A stretch of 64,000 nucleotides of DNA from Hellea sp965224755 (GCA_965224755.1 OZ245061.1:2480001-2544000); one strand, 5' to 3'. Positions 24,274-34,397 are shown, counted from the stretch's first letter. Numbers and translations: made by a program. The notes: generated by a model not told the origin, from the sequence alone.

Positions 24274-26672
24274 CTAAGACATTAGTGTGCAGGAAACCGT
24301 TATTGCGAACCTATGATTTTGTTCGGGCGTTGTACGACGGCTAAACAGAGACACTCTTCGCCCCCCAATACGAAGATCAATATGGCCACCCTCTAAATGA
24401 TCAGGAATCCCATTGCCAGACCTATCTGGCCCATCATAAAAAGGAATATTATCAATTACTCCGTCTGGGTTTATACCGTTACCATTTCTATCGAAAGCAT
24501 ATTGGCGCGACCTACCGACACTAGGTCCAATTAGATTCACACCACCAAAACGGACATTCCCATCTTGCACTAACGGCGCATCATTAAAATCGTCTGGATC
24601 CTTAAAAGGGTTGTCAGTCCTACACTGCTCTTCTTTAGTTTCATTATCACCCTCACTGTCCTCTTCTCCATCCCCCGCATCGGCCACTTGTATAACCCCC
24701 GGCCCACTACCGCCCAGCAGACCCGTGCCGCCGGGGCCATAGCTTATAGGTGACCACGAGCCCAATGTTGGCCTATAACTTGTCCAGCCGCCCCCGCCCC
24801 CGCCTGTCCTCTGGCCGCAAGCATCTGCGCCTGATCCCGGCGGACAGTCTATAGGCCTTACCCGCCTGATGCGCGACAGCCCACTCGGGTCGCGCGAGTT
24901 CACCGCGTCGCCCCCGACATAAGCATACATGTTCAGGCCATCCCCGTATCCTATCGGATCCGCCTGTAGGAACCTTCCTAGCTGCGGATCATAGGCCCTT
25001 GCCTTGTAGTGATAGAGCTCCGCTTCGGCGAGCCACATCTGGCCTGTGTAGCCGAACCTGCCGACATTGGCGGCGTCCGGGACGCCTTCGGGGCTGTAGC
25101 TGTTTTTGTCGGTCACCGTGCCTGCGCTGTCGGTATAGCCGATGATGGAGCCTTGGTGATCGGCCATCATGTAGAATTTCGAAGCTGTTCCGGAACCCTC
25201 ATAAACAGCGATAGGTTCGTCGCTGCCCGGGCCGTGGACGTAGCGGCGCAGGAGGGTGTTGCTGCTATCATATTCGGCGATTAAGGCGCTCCCGGCATAG
25301 GCGAATTGCACGATGCCGTTGGCGCTGTTCTCCTCGGCCAATCTGCCCTTGGCGTCGTAATCCAGCGCTACGCTAATCCCCGTGCCGGAGACGGATGTTA
25401 AATTGTTAAAGATGTCATAATCATAGCTCTTCCCGCTATGGGCTGTCAAATTGCCGCGCGCGTCATAAGTCACCGGGCCGGAATACATATCAATGGCTTG
25501 GTTAAGGCCGTTTATCATGAAGCTGCTCGCCTCCAATGTGCTGATGTCCCAATCATAGCTGGTATTGCTCCGCGTCTTGCTCGTCATCTGCCCGGCGGGG
25601 TTAAACTCAAAGGACAGGTTGAGGTCATCCGCTGTGCCCGCCGCGTCGTGATTTAAGCTCGCGGTTAATCCGTCCTGCGCGTAGGTCGTGATATGGCCAT
25701 TGCCGCGAATGAGGTGCGTGCGCGCGCCTTTATCGTTATAGAGGATCTGCGCCAGCACGCCTGCGCCTGACGTCGCCCCGTTCTCGCGGATTTTCTTGAC
25801 CCGGCCCAGAATATCGTAGTCATAATTGACGAACAATCCTGTTCCCGGATAGGTGATATGGCTATTGCGCCCCGCCGCGTTCCAGCCGTAACTCACCGTG
25901 CCAAAGGCGTTGCTCTCGGAGGTCAGCCGCGAGAGGGCGTCGTAAGTGTTGGTCAGGGTCGTCCCGTTCTTGGTCGTGGACAGAATACGGCCAAAGAGAT
26001 CATAAGTATAGGAACTGTCATCGGCCGTGCCCGGCGCATTAGCATGGGTAATCCGGCCGAGATCATCATAAGTAAAATAGACCAATGTGCCGTCCCTCAT
26101 CCGGCGGCGGTAAACCCGCCCGTAACTATCGCGGTAGCTGCGCTGATAATTCCCGGTATCATAAGACCCGACTGAGGTTTTATGCGGAAAATAGGTGATA
26201 TAATGGCGGTTAAAGCCGTCAAAGCGGTATTCCGTGCGGTTGCCCTTACCGTCTTTGATATGGCGCAGATTACCATTGGGATAATAATAGCGGCTCTCCG
26301 AGCTTTGTTCGGAGGTGCCGTAAGCTGTGTAAGTTTTTGTCACCTGATCCGTAGCGTTGTAGAGGTATTTTGTAATCCGGTCACCCGGATCGTCCAGCGC
26401 GCAGGCACTCGGCATGTTGATAAGATCGTTCTTGTTAATCCGCGAGGCGCGGCACAATATGCGGCCTTTGGTATCATATTCAACCTGTGAGGCGGAGGTG
26501 TAGACGGCCCCGTCTTTGGAGGTCACGCGGACGCGGCGGCCGTAAGTATCGTATTGGTAGAGGGCTTGCTGCTGCACGGTCATGGCGTTCAGCGCGGACA
26601 GGGTCGTGCTCGTCGCCGTGCCGGATTCGGTGCGCTCCAGAAAACCGGAGCTGTCATAGATATTGCGAACTC
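24274..26672 (-). CDS. Orphan Rhs cassette C
   Basis: Core homology begins near 26672 (RNIYDSSGFLERTESG) with no start codon; the first in-frame Met is at 26583 (MTVQQQALYQYD), giving 769 residues. No ribosome-binding site precedes it. YD repeats continue to DPSG, then the same tip as cassette E (SRIRRVRPIDC, acidic linker, two calcium-loop-like motifs, end SCTLMS). It is probably a silent donor cassette whose tip could be moved into the full-length gene by recombination. Confidence 0.75.
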
Positions 26673-26678
26673 ATCGTA

Positions 26679-27374
26679 TTACCATCCTTTGGAGATATAG
26701 ACTTTATCACCAATAACAATACGCGTCCCCTTTTCCCATCGGCGATCAACTTTTCTTACACAAGCTCTAATATTGTCTGAGCACACCCTTCCTGAAAACT
26801 CCAATCCCCATAATTTTTTTAATTGCTTGGACGTGGGCAACCACATATAATTTTTAAATCTACGTATCTTAAGTGGGCACGCCCCTGTAACAGGAAAAAT
26901 TTCATAGTGTTCCAGCACGAGGCGTTTCTCAGTCTCTTTCCAAAAGTCCTGATTCAGTTGGGCGAGACCATAAAGGTATTTTTGGTTATCAATACTTACA
27001 GAACTACAGTAGGTAACGTCACCTCCATATCTAATAAATTGCGATCTATTCATAAATGAATTCCAGTGAAATCCAATCATTGGATTATCTAGAAATTTTA
27101 TAGTTTTTGCCGATGGTAATATGTCTTCAGCACAAGCAGACAAGCAAACACCCTGAACTATCACTGTATTTTCGTTACGTATAATATTCCTTGCGGCCTC
27201 AAAAGCCACTTTAGTGCTTCCGCCACCTGAAGAAATGATAATTCTTTTTCCGGGAGCATTTTTCCTTTCCAACTTGGCAAGAAAATTACCATTGATTTCA
27301 CTTTTGATTATAAGGTCTTCCTTTTTGCAACATGTAAGAAACAACACAATAATTATCATCAATGCCCTTTTCAT
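26679..27374 (-). CDS. ClpP-fold (COG3904-like) periplasmic protein, candidate partner of tip B
   Basis: 231 residues. The N-terminal hydrophobic segment ends in Cys-Cys (VLFLTCCKKED), a weak lipoprotein signal. The body has the pattern of periplasmic ClpP/crotonase-like proteins: IIISSGGGST, then GVCLSACAEDILPSA with the likely nucleophile Ser in SAC, and IGFHWNSF with a His. This is a plausible serine-peptidase-like protein. It starts about 65 bases after tip B and is AT-rich. An immunity or processing role is inferred from position. Confidence 0.65.
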   Translation of the reverse strand: MKRALMIIIVLFLTCCKKEDLIIKSEINGNFLAKLERKNAPGKRIIISSGGGSTKVAFEAARNIIRNENTVIVQGVCLSACAEDILPSAKTIKFLDNPMIGFHWNSFMNRSQFIRYGGDVTYCSSVSIDNQKYLYGLAQLNQDFWKETEKRLVLEHYEIFPVTGACPLKIRRFKNYMWLPTSKQLKKLWGLEFSGRVCSDNIRACVRKVDRRWEKGTRIVIGDKVYISKGW

Positions 27375-27438
27375 TATACGAATTTCCTAAATATGCGAAT
27401 TATCAATTTAAACACCACAGCTCTAAGCAAAAAGCTTG

Positions 27439-29820
27439 CTAACGTCCCGGGCCGCAATGCAAACTCACTTCATTATTGATATTGCCAATATCCATAGCGC
27501 CATCAAGTATCGTTAAAATGCCAATTAGGCCAAGCCTTCTTGTGCCTCTTGGCGACGGTATCACTGCTCCTCGCATTTGGCTGTTTGTAGCATCTCGTGC
27601 GTCCAATGCCGATTGACATAGTTCGGAATCTGGATCTACTCGATTATAGTCTTCGACTGATCTTGGCGATATGCCAGGGCCTCTTCCTGTCCATATTGGC
27701 TGATTATTTGTATCTACTAGATTGCCATAAGCAGATATTGACGTAGACCTGTTTGTATTTCGGCGAGTCCCCGTAACAATAATCTCATCCTCTTCCGTTG
27801 GTACACTTCCGCCATTATGCCCAAAAATACCTCCCGACGGAACGCCGCCATAATCTACGGGGCCCCCACTTGTTCCCCAGACCACTCTTACCCCGCCTCG
27901 GCTGTCACTGCCTGTGCAGGTCGTAATATCACTGCCCGGAACCCAATTGCCATTGGAGTCCTTTATCGCTGTCGTTGTGCATGTTCGCGCCAACCCACTC
28001 GGATCGCGCGAGTTCACAGCATCACCCCCGACATAGGCATACATGTTCAGGCCATCTCCGTATCCGATCGGATCAGCCTGTAGGAACCTGCCTAGCTGCG
28101 GATCATACGCCCTTGCTTTGTAGTGATACAGTTCCGCCTCGGCCAGCCACATCTGGCCGGTATAGCCGAACCTGCCGACATTGGCGGCGTCCGGTACGCC
28201 TTCGGGGCTGTAGCTGTTTTTGTCCGTCACCGTGCCTGCGCTGTCAGTATAGCCGATGATCGAGCCTTGGTGGTCGGCCATCATGTAGAACTTCGAAGCT
28301 GTGCCGGAACCTTCGTAAACCGCGATAGGTTCGTCGCTGCCCGGGCCGTGGACATATCTGCGTAGGAGGGTGTTGCTGCTGTCATATTCTGCGATTAACG
28401 CGCTTCCGGCATAGGCGAACTGCACGATACCGTTGGCGCTGTTCTCCTCCGAGAGGCGGCCCTTTGCGTCGTAATCGAGGCTCACGCTAATCCCGCTCCC
28501 GCTCACCGATGTGAGGTTGTTAAAGATGTCATAATCATAGGACTTCCCGCTATGGGCTGTCAAATTACCGCGCGCGTCATAAGTCACCGGGCCGGAATAC
28601 ATGGCGATAGCTTGGTTGAGGCCGTTTATCGCGAAGCTGCTCGCCTCTAAAGTGCTGATGTCCCAGTCATAGCTGGTATTGCTCCGCGTCTTGCTGGTCA
28701 TCTGCCCGGCCGGGTTGAAGGTGAAGGCGAGGTTGAGGTCATCCGCTGTCCCGGCCGCGTCGTGATTAAGGCTCGCGGTTAATCCGTCCTGCGCGTAGGT
28801 CGTGATATGGCCATTGCCGCGTATGAGATGCGTGCGGAACGTCCGCATTTGATCCTGTGAATCAAATGCAGTGGAGCACCGAACCTGAAGGGTTCGGACC
28901 GAAAGCTCCGCGGCTTTGCCTCTTATCGCTTCGCGCGGCGGCTCCAAGCCTTTATCGTTATAGAGTATCTGCGCCAAGACGCCCGCGCCCGACGTCGCCC
29001 CGTTCTCGCGGATCTTCTTAACCCGGCCGAGAATATCGTAGTCATAATTGACGAACAGACCATTGCCATTTCCTTGGGGCCCCGGATAGGTGATATGGCT
29101 ATTACGCCCCGCCGCGTTCCAGCCGTAACTGACCGTGCCAAAGGCATTGCTCTCGGAGGTCAGGCGCGAGAGGGCGTCGTATGTATTGGTCAGGGTTTGG
29201 CCGTTTTTGGTCGTGCTGGTGATGCGGCCAAAGAGATCGTAAGTATAGGAACTGTCATTGGCCGTGCCCGGCGCATTAGCGTTGGTAATCCGGCCAAGAT
29301 CATCATGAGTAAAATAGACCAATGTGCCGTCGCGCATCCGGCGGCGGTAAACCCGCCCGTAACTATCGCGGTAGCTGCGCTGATAATTACCGGTATCATA
29401 AGACCCGACTGAGGTCTTATGCGGAAAATAGGTGATATAATGGCGGTTAAAGCCGTCAAAGCGGTATTCCGTGCGGTTGCCTTTGCCGTCTTTAATATGG
29501 CGCAGATTGCCATTGGGGTAATAATAGCGGCTCTCCGAGCTTTGTTCGGAGGTGCCGTATGCTGTGTAGGTTTTGGTCACCTGATCCGTATGGTTGTAGA
29601 GATATTTTGTAATCCGGTCAGCGGGGGAGTCCAATGTGCAGGCGGCGGGCATGTTGATAAGATCGTTCTTATTAATCCGCGAGGCGCGGCACAATATGCG
29701 GCCTTTAAGGTCATATTCGATCTGTGAAGCCGAGGTGTAGACGGAGCCGTCCTTGGAGGTCACGCGGACGCGCCGGCCGTAAGTGTCGTATTGGTAGAGG
29801 GCTTGCTGCTGCACGGTCAT
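27439..29820 (-). CDS. Orphan Rhs cassette B
   Basis: 793 residues from an internal Met (MTVQQQALYQYD); core homology extends about 25 bases further upstream and then stops. A palindromic element at 28836-28947 is inserted in frame, adding about 36 residues (LEPPREAIRG … DSQDQMRTF). After DPSG the ~185-residue tip has a TEEDEIIVTGTRR motif (TonB-box-like) and ends NNEVSLHCGPGR. No toxin motif was recognised. No ribosome-binding site precedes the Met. Confidence 0.8.
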   Translation of the reverse strand: MTVQQQALYQYDTYGRRVRVTSKDGSVYTSASQIEYDLKGRILCRASRINKNDLINMPAACTLDSPADRITKYLYNHTDQVTKTYTAYGTSEQSSESRYYYPNGNLRHIKDGKGNRTEYRFDGFNRHYITYFPHKTSVGSYDTGNYQRSYRDSYGRVYRRRMRDGTLVYFTHDDLGRITNANAPGTANDSSYTYDLFGRITSTTKNGQTLTNTYDALSRLTSESNAFGTVSYGWNAAGRNSHITYPGPQGNGNGLFVNYDYDILGRVKKIRENGATSGAGVLAQILYNDKGLEPPREAIRGKAAELSVRTLQVRCSTAFDSQDQMRTFRTHLIRGNGHITTYAQDGLTASLNHDAAGTADDLNLAFTFNPAGQMTSKTRSNTSYDWDISTLEASSFAINGLNQAIAMYSGPVTYDARGNLTAHSGKSYDYDIFNNLTSVSGSGISVSLDYDAKGRLSEENSANGIVQFAYAGSALIAEYDSSNTLLRRYVHGPGSDEPIAVYEGSGTASKFYMMADHQGSIIGYTDSAGTVTDKNSYSPEGVPDAANVGRFGYTGQMWLAEAELYHYKARAYDPQLGRFLQADPIGYGDGLNMYAYVGGDAVNSRDPSGLARTCTTTAIKDSNGNWVPGSDITTCTGSDSRGGVRVVWGTSGGPVDYGGVPSGGIFGHNGGSVPTEEDEIIVTGTRRNTNRSTSISAYGNLVDTNNQPIWTGRGPGISPRSVEDYNRVDPDSELCQSALDARDATNSQMRGAVIPSPRGTRRLGLIGILTILDGAMDIGNINNEVSLHCGPGR
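28836..28947. repeat. Palindromic mini-element, copy 3 (in frame)
   Basis: About 112 bases in the same orientation as copies 1 and 2. The first hairpin is ATTTGAT-CCTGTG-AATCAAAT; the second is CGAACC-TGAA-GGTTCG, a different sequence with the same pairing as in the other copies; the third ends CGCTTCGCGCGGCGGCTCC. The reading frame of cassette B stays open across it. Confidence 0.85.
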
Positions 29821-29878
29821 CGCATTAAGCGCAGATAGGGTCGTGCTCGATTCGGCCCGAGATAGCCGAAAGCGTCAT

Positions 29879-30145
29879 TCATCGATTTAGCATAATATTG
29901 AAAACGACGGTCATCACAATTGGAAATGCATAGGTAGCAAACCGAGTATTAGCGTCAGTGGTGAACTTGTTGGTGTTTTCATTTCTGTTCTGAATTCTGT
30001 GTGCCAATAGCATCAATACTGAGGATATGGCAAAAACGGTTAACAGCACCAGACTTTTTGACATTTGAAAAATGGACGGGCGCGCCATTACAATAAAAAA
30101 TAGACCAGCTAGTAATATTGTTAGCAGAGTGTGTAATATTTTCAT
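29879..30145 (-). CDS. Small membrane protein, candidate immunity partner of Rhs A
   Basis: 88 residues, with two to three membrane helices (LLTILLAGLFFIVMA, LVLLTVFAISSVLMLLA and FPIVMTVVFNIML). AAAGGAG sits about 5 bases before ATG 30145, 13 bases after the stop of the full-length Rhs gene. The tight spacing and good ribosome-binding site support co-expression with Rhs A. Immunity role inferred. Confidence 0.7.
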   Translation of the reverse strand: MKILHTLLTILLAGLFFIVMARPSIFQMSKSLVLLTVFAISSVLMLLAHRIQNRNENTNKFTTDANTRFATYAFPIVMTVVFNIMLNR

Positions 30146-30158
30146 TTCACTCCTTTAC

Positions 30159-33100
30159 TCAGCACGATCGAAAAGACGAATATGCACCTACAGAAAACTC
30201 CTGTGCCGTGCCAATTCCGACTTCTATGTTAAGTAGCGGGTATATTGCCCCATCAGAGTCGAATATAAGGCCACCTGAAATGCCTATAAATCCTTTAAAG
30301 GCTCTACCAACGCCAAAACCTTGACCATCCACGAAAGTTTGAAGGGGTGCCGAAGTTCCGCCCACTGAAACTGATCCAAAAGCTGATGCACCCAATCTAC
30401 TTCGCCCTTGGCCAGAATCACTATGGCTAGCTGACCCTGATTGCCCGACAACAGCTCCTTCCACTGATTGTGCATAGATTAATGATCCAAAACCACCAAA
30501 GTTCCTGTCTCCAGCCCTAATCCCACCATTTAATCCTACAAGGGTAGTCCCTCCCAATGATTGTGTGGAATATCCAAATTGAATCTGTTGAGCAAATGAA
30601 GCGGCGGCAACAATGGCTCTACCAACTGCGCAAGCCGCCTTAACGGCGATATCGTCAAAATCTATATCTAAGTCTATTGAAAGACCAGACGCATCACCGA
30701 AACCTCCAAAATCCGCCCCCCGATTAGCATTGGCGACGATATCCCGGCCTGACCAGAGGCCGTAGGGGTTGAGGGGGACGTATCTTCTTCTGCGCTGCCG
30801 TTGTGCTGTCACGATGACTTCATCTTCGACCCTTTGCTGATCCGTCCCGCTCGGATCCGTATTATTCACCGCATCCCCGCCAACATAGGCATACATATTC
30901 AGGCCATCCCCGTATCCTATCGGGTCAGCCTGTAGGAACCGTCCTAATTGCGGATCATAGGCCCTTGCCTTGTAGTGATAGAGCTCCGCCTCTGCCAGCC
31001 ACATCTGGCCTGTGTAGCCGAACCTGCCGACATTGGCGGCGTCCGGGACGCCTTCGGGGCTGTAGCTGTTTTTGTCGGTGACCGTGCCTGCGCTGTCGGT
31101 ATAGCCGATGATGGAGCCTTGGTGATCGGCCATCATGTAGAATTTCGAAGCTGTTCCGGAACCCTCATAAACCGCGATAGGTTCGTCGCTCCCCGGGCCG
31201 TGGACATATCTGCGTAGGAGGGTGTTGCTGCTATCATATTCCGCGATGAGGGCGGTGCCGGCATAGGCGAACTGCACGATGCCGTTGGCGCTGTTCTCCT
31301 CGGCCAATCTGCCCTTGGCGTCGTAATCCAGCGCTACGCTAATCCCCGTGCCGGAGACGGATGTGAGATTGTTAAAGATATCATAATCATAGCTCTTGCC
31401 GCTATGGGCTGTCAAATTGCCGCGCGCGTCATAGCTCACCGGGCCGCTATACATATCAATGGCTTGGTTAAGCCCGTTAATCATGAAGCTGCTCGCCTCT
31501 AAAGTGCTGATGTCCCAATCATAGCTGGTGTTAGAGCGCGTCTTGCTCGTCATCTGCCCGGCGGGGTTAAACTCAAAGGACAGGTTGAGATCATCCGCTG
31601 TGCCCGCCGCGTCGTGATTTAAGCTCGCGGTTAATCCGTCCTGCGCGTAGGTCGTGATATGGCCATTGCCGCGAATGAGGTGCGTGCGCGCGCCTTTATC
31701 GTTATAGAGGATCTGCGCCAGCACGCCTGCGCCTGACGTCGCCCCGTTCTCGCGGATTTTCTTGACCCGGCCCAGAATATCGTAGTCATAATTGACGAAC
31801 AATCCTGTTCCCGGATAGGTGATATGGCTATTGCGCCCCGCCGCGTTCCAGCCGTAACTCACCGTGCCAAAGGCGTTGCTCTCGGAGGTCAGCCGCGAGA
31901 GGGCGTCGTAAGTGTTGGTCAGGGTCGTCCCGTTCTTGGTGGTGGACAGAATGCGGCCAAAGAGATCGTAAGTATAGGAACTGTCATCGACCGTGCCCGG
32001 CGCATTAGCATTGGTAATCCGGCCAAGATCATCATGAGTAAAATAGACCAATGTACCGTCGCGCATCCGGCGGCGGTAAACCCGGCCGTAACTATCGCGG
32101 TAGCTGCGCTGATAGTTTCCGGTATCATAAGACCCGACTGAGGTTTTATGCGGAAAATAGGTGATATAATGGCGGTTAAAGCCGTCAAAGCGGTATTCCG
32201 TGCGGTTGCCTTTGCCGTCTTTGATATGGCGCAGATTACCATTGGGATAATAATAGCGGCTCTCCGAGCTCTGCTCCGCCGTGCCGTAAGCTGTGTAGGT
32301 TTTTGTCACCTGATCCGTAGCGTTGTAGAGGTATTTTGTAATCCGGTCAGCGGGATCGTCCAGCGCGCAGGCACTCGGCATGTTGATAAGGTCGTTCTTG
32401 TTGATCCGAGAGGCGCGGCACAATATGCGGCCCTTGGTATCATATTCAACCTGTGAGGCGGAGGTGTAGACGGCCCCGTCTTTGGAGGTCACGCGGACGC
32501 GGCGGCCGTAAGTATCGTATTGGTAGAGGGCTTGCTGCTGCACCGTCATGGCGTTCAGCGCGGACAGCCCCGTGCTCGTCGCCGTGCCGGACTCGGTGCG
32601 CTCCAGAAACCCCGAACTGTCATAGACATTGCGAACCGCTCGGCGTTTAAGCGCCCCGCCGCCGTCAGGGTCGGGCCCGATAGAGCCAATAACGCGCTGC
32701 TCGGCCCCCTCATAGAAGGCGTAAGAGCGGTCAACAGAACCGGCTATCGGGCCGTCGACCCATTTAACATTGCCAAAGTTATCTATATCGGACGCGGTCG
32801 TCGAGATGATAGAGCTATTGCCCGCCCGCACCGTGCGGGAATATAAGAATAGGTTTTTAGTGACCCTGTAGGATTGCGTAATGACTGTTTCATTGGCGCT
32901 ATTATTACAGCTTGTCGCCGTCGGGCAGGCGCGAATGGCCGTCAGTCTCCAGACCGGATCGCCGTCGACAAAACCGCCCGCGCTGGTTTTGATCTTGGCC
33001 CTTTTTTGCGCGTAAATATAAGTCACTTTTGGGCGGGCCAAGCCCGTGCTCGGCGCCGGGCCGGTCACGGTGGCAATGCCGCCATGGGCCGCGTAATAGG

Positions 33101-34397
33101 TATAATCCGTTTGTTTGCCGCGCGCATCGCGTGTCCAAAGCGGTTTGTTACAGGTCTTGGGGTTGGAACAACTCGCCAGATAGCCTGCCGTTGTGACGAT
33201 CGGAATAAGGCTGTTATTTTTGTCAGTCCATTTTGTTTCCGTCACATTGCCGCGTGTATCGTATGTATATTCAGTGGAATCGCCATTTGGCCGGACCACG
33301 GTCTTGACCCGGTTAAAACTGTCATAGCTATATGAGGCCGTGCGCCCGAGCGCGTCCGCGTCCGACGTCACTGTCTTGTCCGTGATTTTAGAGACAACAA
33401 TACGGGATTTACCCAATGGGTCGGTGATTGTCGTCGTGCGGCTCCCGCCGCTATCGGAATAATAATAGCTCCATGTGCCGCCCCCGGTCACGACCGAACT
33501 GACCCTGCCATTGCTATAATAGCTATAGTTCAAATCCTCATCAGCAGAAGTATTGATATCATTGCCGCCGCCGCTGAAATTGGTCCAATTATCCCGCGCC
33601 ATATCCATCGAATTCTGCGCGCCGCCGCCGCCGGCATTCTCCGGCAGGCGGTCATATGTGGTCTCGCCCCACTGGCTACCGACATTGCAGGCCGCTGCGG
33701 CCGGGTCGCAATATTCAACGCGGTTATTGATCGCCTTGATTTTATTTTCCTGATTTTCAAACTTTAACTGATAACTGAAATTATTACGCACGGAGCGCAG
33801 ATAGACATGGTTTTGTCCCGAGACTGTCTGCTGGTCATAATCATAATAGAGTTTCGCCCCGTTCGCCGCTGTTACGGATGTCAGCATGGCCAGATTGGCT
33901 TCCATTGGCGCGGCCGAAGTGATCTGGTTATCAAACAAAGAGACTGCGCCGCCCGCTGTTGTATAGGTGTAGATATTGCCGGATAATATCAGGGTCGAGC
34001 CGCTTTGGGTTTTGGCTGTATAAAGCCCGCCGCTTAGCGTGAACTCTTCGGCGCTATTGCCCATGCTGACAACATAACCGCGCGAGGCATAATAATTAAT
34101 CGCGCCCCAATAATTATGGCTCTCAATATTGTAACCCCCGCGCCGCGTCGTCGTGACAGAGGCGGAAAGACCATCACCCCCGGTGCCGATACTGATGAGA
34201 TGATAACCATAAATGCGCTCGCCGGTCAGCAAGTCAACATTATTCCCATCAACATAAGTGCGCACATTAGGCGCGGAGCCGGGGCCGTTTTGGGCGGCGG
34301 CTAATGACGGGAGGGTTAGGCAGGCAAGGCCAAAAAACAGACTGAGACAATATTGCAAAATGTGTGAATATATTTTAGTCGTTTTATGTATCAGCAT
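30159..34397 (-). CDS. Full-length secreted Rhs/YD-repeat protein (A)
   Basis: About 1412 residues from ATG 34397, chosen because GAGGGTAG lies just upstream and the product then starts with a signal peptide (MLIHKTTKIYSHILQ… ending SLAAAQ); an in-frame ATG at 34427 is less likely. Many YD repeats (YSYDSFNRVKTV, YEYDTRGNVTET type) should build a beta-barrel shell. The core ends with YHYKARAYDPQLGRFLQADPIGYGDG and DPSG. The 228-residue tip opens with EDEVIVTAQRQRRRR and DFGGFGDASGLSIDLDID, then a Gly/Ser-rich beta-like region. This is the only cassette with a signal peptide and ribosome-binding site. Rhs proteins deliver C-terminal toxins in many bacteria; the tip activity here is unknown. No VgrG or T6SS gene is present in the window. 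Confidence 0.9.
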   Translation of the reverse strand: MLIHKTTKIYSHILQYCLSLFFGLACLTLPSLAAAQNGPGSAPNVRTYVDGNNVDLLTGERIYGYHLISIGTGGDGLSASVTTTRRGGYNIESHNYWGAINYYASRGYVVSMGNSAEEFTLSGGLYTAKTQSGSTLILSGNIYTYTTAGGAVSLFDNQITSAAPMEANLAMLTSVTAANGAKLYYDYDQQTVSGQNHVYLRSVRNNFSYQLKFENQENKIKAINNRVEYCDPAAAACNVGSQWGETTYDRLPENAGGGGAQNSMDMARDNWTNFSGGGNDINTSADEDLNYSYYSNGRVSSVVTGGGTWSYYYSDSGGSRTTTITDPLGKSRIVVSKITDKTVTSDADALGRTASYSYDSFNRVKTVVRPNGDSTEYTYDTRGNVTETKWTDKNNSLIPIVTTAGYLASCSNPKTCNKPLWTRDARGKQTDYTYYAAHGGIATVTGPAPSTGLARPKVTYIYAQKRAKIKTSAGGFVDGDPVWRLTAIRACPTATSCNNSANETVITQSYRVTKNLFLYSRTVRAGNSSIISTTASDIDNFGNVKWVDGPIAGSVDRSYAFYEGAEQRVIGSIGPDPDGGGALKRRAVRNVYDSSGFLERTESGTATSTGLSALNAMTVQQQALYQYDTYGRRVRVTSKDGAVYTSASQVEYDTKGRILCRASRINKNDLINMPSACALDDPADRITKYLYNATDQVTKTYTAYGTAEQSSESRYYYPNGNLRHIKDGKGNRTEYRFDGFNRHYITYFPHKTSVGSYDTGNYQRSYRDSYGRVYRRRMRDGTLVYFTHDDLGRITNANAPGTVDDSSYTYDLFGRILSTTKNGTTLTNTYDALSRLTSESNAFGTVSYGWNAAGRNSHITYPGTGLFVNYDYDILGRVKKIRENGATSGAGVLAQILYNDKGARTHLIRGNGHITTYAQDGLTASLNHDAAGTADDLNLSFEFNPAGQMTSKTRSNTSYDWDISTLEASSFMINGLNQAIDMYSGPVSYDARGNLTAHSGKSYDYDIFNNLTSVSGTGISVALDYDAKGRLAEENSANGIVQFAYAGTALIAEYDSSNTLLRRYVHGPGSDEPIAVYEGSGTASKFYMMADHQGSIIGYTDSAGTVTDKNSYSPEGVPDAANVGRFGYTGQMWLAEAELYHYKARAYDPQLGRFLQADPIGYGDGLNMYAYVGGDAVNNTDPSGTDQQRVEDEVIVTAQRQRRRRYVPLNPYGLWSGRDIVANANRGADFGGFGDASGLSIDLDIDFDDIAVKAACAVGRAIVAAASFAQQIQFGYSTQSLGGTTLVGLNGGIRAGDRNFGGFGSLIYAQSVEGAVVGQSGSASHSDSGQGRSRLGASAFGSVSVGGTSAPLQTFVDGQGFGVGRAFKGFIGISGGLIFDSDGAIYPLLNIEVGIGTAQEFSVGAYSSFRSC

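Larger units (their letters stand above)
20971..25277. repeat. 4.3-kb direct repeat, copy 2
   Basis: Second copy of the 14349-18655 block (core of cassette D, S9 peptidase, tip and part of core of cassette C). The offset is constant at 6622 bases. The sequence between the two copies holds the tip-D region and the small membrane genes. Confidence 0.85.
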
